DNA of 64,000 nucleotides. Origin: Candidatus Hydrogenedentota bacterium (GTDB lineage Bacteria > Hydrogenedentota > Hydrogenedentia > Hydrogenedentales > JAEUWI01). Below the pieces are notes generated by a model. It was given only the letters and a program-made list of their open reading frames with translations, had not been told where the DNA came from and did not search any database. Within the stretch, counting starts at the first letter, position 1, and every line of letters begins with the position of its first letter. The DNA is taken from positions 62,001-126,000 of the forward strand of contig JACPGE010000122.1 in assembly GCA_016182605.1 (NCBI GenBank). Reading direction: 5' to 3'. The position numbers and the translations under genes are program-made. Shown here one piece after another: positions 56,588 to 64,000 of this stretch.

Positions 56588-58375
56588 ATGAGCAGTCCCT
56601 CTCCCCGAAGTGTGTATGACGAGCGCATCGCGCAGGCACGGGCCATGTTGGCTGCGATGGGCCAGAAGGATGACCGGATCGCGAACTTGCGCTTGCTGGT
56701 CTTCCTTGCCGCCGTGGTCCTGTCCGGGGTCTGCTACGGCTTGGGTCTGACCTTTTTGTGGCTCCTCCTGCCGGTTGCTGCGTTTGCCGGACTGGTGATT
56801 TACCATGATCGCGTGTTGAAAAGCCGCGACCGGGCGCAGAAGCAAATCGGCTATTACGAGCAGGGCGTGCGGCGGCTGGAAAATCAGTGGCAGCAGGATG
56901 GGAACCAGAAACTCGACTTCGTGCCCGCGGAGCATCTCTATGCCTTTGACCTGGACATTTTCGGCGAGGGGAGCCTGTTCCAGTTGTTGAACCGGGCACG
57001 GACGGGAAGCGGCGAGCACACTCTGGCCGCGTGGCTGCTGAGTCATTCCGAACACGCCACGATCCTTTCGCGCCAGGCAGCGGTGCGCGAACTGGCCGGC
57101 AAGATCGCATTTCGCGAACTGCTCGCGCTGGAGGGCCAGGAGATCGAGAACAAGGTTGCGCCCGGTGTGTTTGCGGTGTGGCTGCGGCGCGCGCCCCGGC
57201 TTGTGAGCCGTATCCCGGAACCGGTGCTGCTTGGGGTAAGCGCCCTGGGCGCGCTGAGTATCGTGCTGAGTGGCGTGGTGGCGAGCCCGGCGCCGGCGTT
57301 GATCATGCTGACGTTGAGCGTGTTCTTGTTGAGTTTTTTCAAGAACGATCTGATGAGTCTGTCGGGAGAACTGGCGGAGCCCAAGCGGGAACTGGCGCTG
57401 CTCAAGCACCTGCTGGAGATTCTGGAGCAGGAGCGCTTCGAGAGTGAGACAGCCCGTGCCCTTCAGGCGCGGCTCTCTGAAAAGTCGACCGGCGCCAGCC
57501 ATGCGATCGCGCGTTTGAACCGTCTGATCGATTATTACGATCTTCAGCGCAACCAGTTTTTCATGCCCTTCGCCCTGATCCTGTTGTGGGGCTATCACGT
57601 GGGCAAGCGTCTGGAGTCGTGGCGCACGGAGTATGGTCCGGAGGTGCAGGTGTGGCTGGACGTGGTGGGCGAATTCGAGGCACTGGCCTCGCTGGCGACG
57701 TATGCGTATGAGAACCCGGAGGCGATCTATCCGGAATTGCGCGAGGGCGCGCCGGCGCTCCACGCGGTCGATCTGGGGCATCCGCTCCTGCCTGCGGGCG
57801 AGCGGGTGTGCAACGATGTGTCGTTGGGGAAGGAGCACCGCGTGATGGTGGTGAGCGGATCGAACATGTCGGGCAAGTCGACGTACCTGCGCACGATCGG
57901 GATCAACTGGGTGATGGGGATGGCGGGCGCGCCGGTGCTTGCGACGCGTTTTGAGGCGAGCCTGATCCAGATAGGCGCGACGTTACGGATACAGGATTCG
58001 ATTCAGCGGGGCGCGAGCCGGTTTTATGCCGAGTTGAAGAAGATCCAGGCGGTTTTCGAGCGGGCGCAGGGGAATGTTCCGTTGCTTTTTCTGTTTGACG
58101 AGATCCTGCACGGGACGAATTCCCATGATCGGGGCATTGGCGCGACCGCGATGGTGAAGGGGCTGTTAAAGTACAACACCATCGGCCTGGTGACGACCCA
58201 CGACCTTTCGCTGACAGGAAGCATTGGCGCGCTGGGCGAGGAGGTGGCGAACTTTCACTTTTGCGATCAGTGGTCGCCGGAGGGGCTTTCCTTCGACTAC
58301 AGGCTGCGTCCGGGGGTGGTGCAATCGAGCAATGCGCTCAACCTGATGAAGAGCCTTGGACTGCCCGACGCGTAA
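56588..58375 (+). CDS. Membrane-anchored MutS-like ATPase
   Basis: A 595-residue protein with the MutS C-terminal ATPase domain: Walker A GSNMSGKSTYLRTIG, the Q-loop-like INWVMGMAGAPV, Walker B LLFLFDEILHGTNSHDR and switch TTHDLSLTGSIG. Upstream are a helical region with core/lever-like segments (SKPSTGASHAIARL-type stretch) and, unusually, two hydrophobic hairpins: about residues 36-70 and 219-250. It lacks the N-terminal mismatch-recognition domain. It resembles MutS-related membrane proteins of Bacteroidota-like bacteria; function unknown. It is unlikely to be the mismatch-repair MutS. Confidence 0.75.
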   Translation: MSSPSPRSVYDERIAQARAMLAAMGQKDDRIANLRLLVFLAAVVLSGVCYGLGLTFLWLLLPVAAFAGLVIYHDRVLKSRDRAQKQIGYYEQGVRRLENQWQQDGNQKLDFVPAEHLYAFDLDIFGEGSLFQLLNRARTGSGEHTLAAWLLSHSEHATILSRQAAVRELAGKIAFRELLALEGQEIENKVAPGVFAVWLRRAPRLVSRIPEPVLLGVSALGALSIVLSGVVASPAPALIMLTLSVFLLSFFKNDLMSLSGELAEPKRELALLKHLLEILEQERFESETARALQARLSEKSTGASHAIARLNRLIDYYDLQRNQFFMPFALILLWGYHVGKRLESWRTEYGPEVQVWLDVVGEFEALASLATYAYENPEAIYPELREGAPALHAVDLGHPLLPAGERVCNDVSLGKEHRVMVVSGSNMSGKSTYLRTIGINWVMGMAGAPVLATRFEASLIQIGATLRIQDSIQRGASRFYAELKKIQAVFERAQGNVPLLFLFDEILHGTNSHDRGIGATAMVKGLLKYNTIGLVTTHDLSLTGSIGALGEEVANFHFCDQWSPEGLSFDYRLRPGVVQSSNALNLMKSLGLPDA

Positions 58376-58382
58376 GGCCCGC

Positions 58383-61130
58383 TTATCCGGTGGTCCGCTC
58401 GCCGCTGGCGATGGCGTTGATGCAGAGCAGCAGTGAGGGCACCATGGCGTTGGCCTCGGTTTCATTGCCCTCGTTGCGCAGCATGCGCCATTCGCGCAGG
58501 AGGGCGATCTGCCTGCGGTGGAGGAAGAGCAGGCCGTCTTCGCGCATAGCGAGGGTCTTCTCCATGCGCGGGCGGCGCTCCAGCCGGGGCGCGCCAAAGA
58601 GGCGGTTGATCGTTTCCTCGACGCGCCGGTACTCGCCGGCGATACGGTTGTAATAGGTTTCGCGAATGCCCGGATCGGTGACGAGCGCGGCGTATTCGCG
58701 CATGAGTCCCAAGTCGGCGGAAGCGAGACTGGTTTCCGCGTTGTAGATGACATAGCGCATGAAGGGCCAGTCCTTGACGCGGCTTTGCAGGAGCGCGAAG
58801 GCTTTGGGGTCTTCGAGGAGCAGGCGTTCGAGTGCGGTGCCGATGCCGTACCATCCGGTGAGATAGTAGCGGGCCTGAATCCAACTGAAGACCCAGGGGA
58901 TGGCGCGCAGATCGTTGAGATTGCGTTTGCCGGTGCGGCGCGAGGGGCGCGAGCCGATGAAACTCTGTTCGAGGGCGTCGATGGGGGTGGCTTCGGCCCA
59001 GAACTGAATGAAGCCGTCGCTTTCGAGGAGGTCTTTGTAGGCTTCGCTGCTGTAGTTGCTGAGGCGTTCGCCCAGGCCGAGCATTTCCTGGTCGATCTCC
59101 TTGGGGAGCTGGTGTTTCAATGCGGTCACGGTGGCGCCGGCGACGAGGAGTTCGAGGTTGTAGAGGGCGGTACGCGGGTTGCCGTACTTTTGCGCGATGG
59201 TCTCGCCTTGTTCGGTCATGCGCAGGCTGCCGGAGAAGGAGCCGTGGGCGAGGGATTCCATGAAGCGGTGGGTCGGGCCGGCGCCGCGCGAGAAGGTGCC
59301 GCCGCGGCCGTGGAAGAACTGGAGGCGCACGCCGTGTTTGCGTGCCACGGTGGAGAGGGCGTCCTGGGCGCGGTGGAGATACCAGTGGCTGGCGAAGATG
59401 CCTGCTCCCTTGTTGCTGTCGCTGTAACCCACCATGACCTGCTGCACGGGGTCCGCGGCATTGTGCGCCTTGAGGCTGCGTATTGCGATGGGGTGTGCGA
59501 GGAACTCATCGATGATTCCCGCGCTGCGCTGTAGGTCTTCGATGGTTTCGAAGAGGGGCACCACGGGCAGCAGACAGATGGAGCCCTCCAGGCTCATGGT
59601 AAGGAGCCCGACCTCACGGGCGAGCACGAAGACGACCAGGAGATCGGAGAGGCCGCGAGTCATGCTGATGATGAGGGAGCCGATACCGGCGGGGCCGTGC
59701 GCTTTCAGGTGCGCCGCCAGCACTTGATAGGTGTCGAGTACATTGGCTGCCTTTTCGCCGAGCACGGCGCCGCGTGGGGCGAGGGGCCGGAGGGATTTGA
59801 GTTCCTGGTTGAGAAAGGCGCGGCGCTGCGCTTCGGTCCAGGCGGGGAAATCGCTGAGATCGATGCCGGCGGCGGCGCAGAGTTCCACCAGGGCCTGATC
59901 GTGAAATTCGCTGTTCTGGCGGATGTCGAGGGCGGCGGTATGGAAGCCGAAGACGTCGAGATAGCGTTCGATGGGGCGCACGTCGGATTCCACGAGCCGC
60001 TGTGCGCCGACGGTTTCGAGGGCGAGCCTGAGCTGCCGCAGGTCTTCGCGCACTTCTTCGGGGCGGCGGTAGTGCGTGGCGTGGCTGGACTTGCCGGTGG
60101 GGAGTCCGGCAATGATGAGGCCCACGTATTCGCGCCAGGGTTCGTGCGCGAGGGGGCGCGCATAGGGGCTTGTGGACGCGCCAATAACGGCACGGCGCGC
60201 CTTGATGGCCTGGACGAAGGTTTCCGGGGGGCCCTGGAAGAGATTGGAGAGGGACATGGCATTGTAGAGCTGGTCGAGCTGTTCGCGCAGGCCGTCGATG
60301 GCGGAGAGGCGCAGTTGCTTCAGGGTCTGGGCGGTGATCTTGGGGGTGACGAGGGGGTGGCCGTCGCGGTCGCCGCCGACCCAGTTGCCAAAGGTGATGC
60401 GGGGGAGCTGGGAGGCGCGGCGGATGCGTTTGGGGTCGTAGCCCGTATCGACCCAAGCTTCCCGGAGGCGTTTGTCGAGTTCGGGGAGGACCGACGGAAA
60501 GACCATGCGGAAGTAATCGAGGACGTGGGCCAGTTCGGATTCGACGTCGGGCTTTTCGAGGAAAATTTCCCCGGTGCGCCAGAGCCTTTCCAGGACGACT
60601 TTAATAAGTTCCTTGAAATCGTTGCGTTCGCGCTCGGTCCACTTGGAGTTGTCGAGGCGCTGCATGAGGGAGAAGAGTTCGCGGTGTTGTTTGAGGACGA
60701 TGGGGCGCTTGGCTTCGGTGGGGTGGGCGGTGAGGACCACGTCCACATGGATATGGCGAAGCTGGCGGGCGATGTCTTCTTCGGTCAAGCCGCGCTTGGC
60801 GAGGCGGACGAGGCTTTGGCCCCAGTGCCCGGGTTCGTAGAGGGGTCCGTGGAGGGTTTCTCCGAAGCGGCGTGCCTGAACGGCGGCCGATTCCTCGACG
60901 AGATTGAGAAGCTGGAAAGCGATGGAGAGGACCTGCAATTCGCGGTCGATGACGCCGAACGCGGTTTTTTTGGCGGGTTCGGCGATGGTGCTTTCGTCGA
61001 GCCAGGGGAGAATGCGGGCGAGTTCCTTCTCTCCGAGTTCTTCCAGGACTTCGCGGAGGCAATTCATGAGGAAATTAAGGTCGTGATCGATGCGCTGGAA
61101 CCAGTCGTTGTGAACGTCGTCGATGGGCAT
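58383..61130 (-). CDS. ppc: Phosphoenolpyruvate carboxylase
   Basis: Fixes bicarbonate onto phosphoenolpyruvate to make oxaloacetate, feeding the TCA cycle that starts with gltA in this window. 915 residues, full length. Active-site motifs: VVLTAHPTEAKRP (H136), FGNWVGGDRDGHP, MVGYSDSNKGAG and FFHGRGGTFSRGAGPTH. The C-terminus ends INAIASGERTTG, close to the usual NGIAAGMRNTG. Convergent with the MutS-like gene, 7 bases apart. Allosteric control sites were not examined. Confidence 0.95.
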   Translation of the reverse strand: MPIDDVHNDWFQRIDHDLNFLMNCLREVLEELGEKELARILPWLDESTIAEPAKKTAFGVIDRELQVLSIAFQLLNLVEESAAVQARRFGETLHGPLYEPGHWGQSLVRLAKRGLTEEDIARQLRHIHVDVVLTAHPTEAKRPIVLKQHRELFSLMQRLDNSKWTERERNDFKELIKVVLERLWRTGEIFLEKPDVESELAHVLDYFRMVFPSVLPELDKRLREAWVDTGYDPKRIRRASQLPRITFGNWVGGDRDGHPLVTPKITAQTLKQLRLSAIDGLREQLDQLYNAMSLSNLFQGPPETFVQAIKARRAVIGASTSPYARPLAHEPWREYVGLIIAGLPTGKSSHATHYRRPEEVREDLRQLRLALETVGAQRLVESDVRPIERYLDVFGFHTAALDIRQNSEFHDQALVELCAAAGIDLSDFPAWTEAQRRAFLNQELKSLRPLAPRGAVLGEKAANVLDTYQVLAAHLKAHGPAGIGSLIISMTRGLSDLLVVFVLAREVGLLTMSLEGSICLLPVVPLFETIEDLQRSAGIIDEFLAHPIAIRSLKAHNAADPVQQVMVGYSDSNKGAGIFASHWYLHRAQDALSTVARKHGVRLQFFHGRGGTFSRGAGPTHRFMESLAHGSFSGSLRMTEQGETIAQKYGNPRTALYNLELLVAGATVTALKHQLPKEIDQEMLGLGERLSNYSSEAYKDLLESDGFIQFWAEATPIDALEQSFIGSRPSRRTGKRNLNDLRAIPWVFSWIQARYYLTGWYGIGTALERLLLEDPKAFALLQSRVKDWPFMRYVIYNAETSLASADLGLMREYAALVTDPGIRETYYNRIAGEYRRVEETINRLFGAPRLERRPRMEKTLAMREDGLLFLHRRQIALLREWRMLRNEGNETEANAMVPSLLLCINAIASGERTTG

Positions 61131-61323
61131 GGGGATTCCTTGGTGTTATCCGGGGTGCACACAGGTTGCGCCGCACAGGATTCTGGGACGGTAGAACAAC
61201 ACCAGCGCGTCTTGACAGAAGACGCCACACAATGGAACTGGCCGGTCGCGGGAATAGGATACGCAGACACGTGGCTGGGGTGCAAGATTTCCGCGCTTGG
61301 GGGAGATTTCGGGCCGGGAGTGC

Positions 61324-61329
61324 TATACT
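61324..61329 (+). promoter_or_regulatory. TATACT -10 box for the cyclotransferase-like gene
   Basis: TATACT lies 41 bases before the ATG at 61371. Confidence 0.35.
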
Positions 61330-61370
61330 CGGGATCTCCCGGCGAGTACAGACCGGGTTGATGGAAGACC

Positions 61371-62492
<1,122 letters not shown>

Positions 62493-62877
62493 AGCGAGAC
62501 GTTTCCGGGCGGGATTCGTGAGGGGGATTGCACGCAAGTTGGAGGGTAGTCCCCGGGGAGGAATCCCACGTGGGTGAGTCTCCGTGTATGTGCTCGGGTA
62601 CAGTCCCTGCCGGGGATGGTTTTTGCATCCAGTTCAACGACTGGATTGCCGGCAGGTACGGTCCCCTTGAGATGTGGGTTTTTGCGTCCAGTTCAACGAC
62701 TGGATTGCCGGCAGGTACAGTCCCCTGTGATGTGGGTTCTTGCGTGTTGGCGGTGAGGGGAGCGTCCCCGAGGGGGATCTCTCACTTCGTCCGAGATGAC
62801 ATTTCGTTCAGGTGGACATTTCGTACGGGAAGACGCTTCGTTCGGGAGGAGGCGGGCTTCGAGAGCGGATGAATTGA
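62493..62877. other. Repeat-bearing spacer between converging genes
   Basis: 385 bases without a credible gene. The tandem 59-base repeat lies in its middle. Confidence 0.5.
62620..62737 (+). repeat. Two tandem 59-base units
   Basis: Unit 1 from TTTTTGC at 62620, unit 2 from TTTTTGC at 62679, and a partial third. Each holds the palindrome TCCAGTTCAACGACTGGA followed by TTGCCGGCAGGTAC(G/A)GTCCCCT. The GTACGGTCCCC core matches the cluster near 51900. Confidence 0.75.
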
Positions 62878-63936
62878 TTAATCCGCGGCTGTGGGGACGG
62901 TTACCTCGAACCATGCGCCACCTTCTTCGCGATTGCCAAAGGTAATGAGGCCGTTGTGTGCGGCCACCATACGGTGTGCGATGGAAAGGCCCAACCCTGT
63001 GCCGTCGGGTTTGTTGGTGAAAAATGCGTTGAATATATCTTGATTGGAGGGGAGATGGATGCCGGGCCCGGTGTCTTCGCAACGGAAGACGGCCTGTCCG
63101 GTCCGGTTGATCAGGGTGAAGGCGACGGCGCCGCCATCCCCGGCGGCTTCGATGGCATTGCGGAGGATGTTTGCGAGGGCTTGGGCCATTTTTTCGCAGT
63201 CCGCTTCGAGTGCAACGGGTTCATTGGGCACGGCCACGTGGAATTTCACCTGGAGTTCGCGGGCCAGGTTTTCGCACAAGGTTACGGCGCGATCCACGAT
63301 CTGAAGCGCATCCATCGGGATCGGGTTTACCGTGAAAGGCCGCGCGAATCCCAAGAACTGGGTGATGAGGTCCCCCATGTGGGTGGCTTCGTCGTGAATG
63401 GTTTGGGCGCGCCGCTTGAGGGCATCTTCGTGGAGTTTCCGGACCAGCAGTTCGGCCAGGCCGCTGATGACGGAAAGGGGATTGCGCAGTTCGTGGACGA
63501 CGCCGGCGGTGAGTTCGCCAATCTGAGCGAGCTGCTGGTTGAGTGTGGCGAGGCGTTCGAGGCGGCGCATCTCGGTCATGTCGATGAAGAGGAAGATGGC
63601 TCCGTGGAATCCGGGCGCGCCCTGGAGTGGGGATGCGGTGATACCGAGGAAGCGGGTTTCGCCGCCGTCTTGCAGGGCAAGTTCGACACGGGAGAGGGTT
63701 TTTCTCTCGTTGCGGAGTTTTTCGAGCAAATCCAAAAGGGGCGTCAAGGCGGGGATGGAGTGCAATTCGATTCCGGGCGCCAGTTCGCCTTCGTTAAGGC
63801 GCAGGTGCCTGCAGGCCGCGGCGTTCACGCGCAGTATGGCGCCTTCTCCGTCGCAGGCGAGCACGCCGCTGGCGAGGCTGTCGAAAATCTGATCGTTAAT
63901 GGTGTCGTGCTGCAACCTTTCAGGCGCATTTTCCAT
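62878..63936 (-). CDS. PAS-domain sensor histidine kinase
   Basis: A 352-residue two-component sensor kinase. N-terminal PAS domain (FDSLASGVLACDGEGAILRVNAAACRHL, about 15-120), then DHp H-box GVVHELRNPLSVISGLAELL with the phospho-accepting His, N-box NILRNAIEAAGDGG, G1 CEDTGPGI and G2 GTGLGLSIAHRM. No membrane segment or signal peptide, so a cytoplasmic sensor. It is NtrB-like in layout. ATG 63936 has AGGAGG about 11 bases upstream; the track start at 63969 is less likely. A response regulator partner would be outside the window on this side. Confidence 0.85.
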   Translation of the reverse strand: MENAPERLQHDTINDQIFDSLASGVLACDGEGAILRVNAAACRHLRLNEGELAPGIELHSIPALTPLLDLLEKLRNERKTLSRVELALQDGGETRFLGITASPLQGAPGFHGAIFLFIDMTEMRRLERLATLNQQLAQIGELTAGVVHELRNPLSVISGLAELLVRKLHEDALKRRAQTIHDEATHMGDLITQFLGFARPFTVNPIPMDALQIVDRAVTLCENLARELQVKFHVAVPNEPVALEADCEKMAQALANILRNAIEAAGDGGAVAFTLINRTGQAVFRCEDTGPGIHLPSNQDIFNAFFTNKPDGTGLGLSIAHRMVAAHNGLITFGNREEGGAWFEVTVPTAAD

Positions 63937-64000
63937 AGGCCAAGGTCCTCCTTTGTGCATAAAGCCCAAGACCGCCCCCGGTCCGTAAGCGCGCGCGCCT

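Noticed and set aside
56588-58375. Mismatch-repair mutS
   Set aside because: Too short, lacks the mismatch-recognition domain and carries membrane segments.
59697-61361. 554-codon plus-strand ORF opposite ppc
   Set aside because: Entirely antisense to PEP carboxylase, whose motifs are unambiguous; Gly/Glu-rich shadow translation.
62620-62737. CRISPR array
   Set aside because: Two contiguous 59-base tandem units without unique spacers, and no cas genes in the window.

Overview
The window is GC-rich and densely coded, with no rRNA, tRNA, transposase, integrase or CRISPR array that I could find. Gene content suggests a member of the PVC-like/Hydrogenedentota-type environmental bacteria: a secreted protein with a long GEGEGE linker, a beta-propeller/DUF4091 protein, ThuA-like and Gfo/Idh/MocA proteins, an ECF sigma factor paired with a TPR-bearing anti-sigma-like protein, and many short intergenic repeats. 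This placement is inferred from style and content, not from a marker tree.

Region 1 (75-8459) is the most distinctive part: a six-gene, co-directional operon for a nitrite-oxidoreductase/nitrate-reductase-like enzyme of the exported Nitrospira/Kuenenia type. It encodes a di-haem cytochrome c fused to an ethylbenzene-dehydrogenase-type haem domain, a Tat-exported molybdopterin catalytic subunit, a small Cys-containing protein, a four-cluster iron-sulfur subunit, a TorD/NarJ-family chaperone, and a HExxH putative metalloprotease not expected in such an operon. Together they would form a periplasmic Mo enzyme delivering electrons to c-type haems.

Region 2 (8460-16578) is looser: a DUF6526 membrane protein, two glycosyltransferases (GT4-like, GT9-like), a GT39-like membrane protein, a lipoprotein, a Gfo/Idh/MocA oxidoreductase, and several copies of a dispersed palindromic repeat. 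Region 3 (16579-22163) is an operon of ligA followed by an Mla/MCE lipid-transport ABC system (permease with STAS domain, ATPase, MCE protein, auxiliary lipoprotein). Region 4 (22212-28608), on the minus strand, holds a GT39-like membrane protein, an SRPBCC protein, the sigma/anti-sigma pair, a membrane protein and a SprT-like metallopeptidase.

Region 5 (29086-38055) looks like surface-polysaccharide or secondary-sugar metabolism: a GlpT-like MFS transporter, an RmlD-like SDR, a DegT/DnrJ aminotransferase, a NodU/CmcH carbamoyltransferase, a methyltransferase, and a single-chain SDR-DegT fusion. Region 6 (38087-48555) carries a zinc-ribbon/HTH protein, a ThuA-like protein, a DUF1295 membrane protein, a hotdog thioesterase coupled to a CgeB-like glycosyltransferase, the beta-propeller/DUF4091 protein, a peroxiredoxin-like protein and citrate synthase. 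Region 7 (48912-63936) has nhaA, a degenerate receiver-GGDEF protein, a repeat-rich spacer, a cupin, an alpha/beta hydrolase with a DUF3500 protein, infA, a Pycsar-effector-like membrane protein, a DCC thiol oxidoreductase, a membrane-anchored MutS-like ATPase, PEP carboxylase, a glutaminyl cyclotransferase-like lipoprotein and a PAS histidine kinase.

A TATACT (or near) -10 box recurs upstream of many genes, suggesting the housekeeping promoter of this genome. All family names come from reading motifs by eye; no database search was run.
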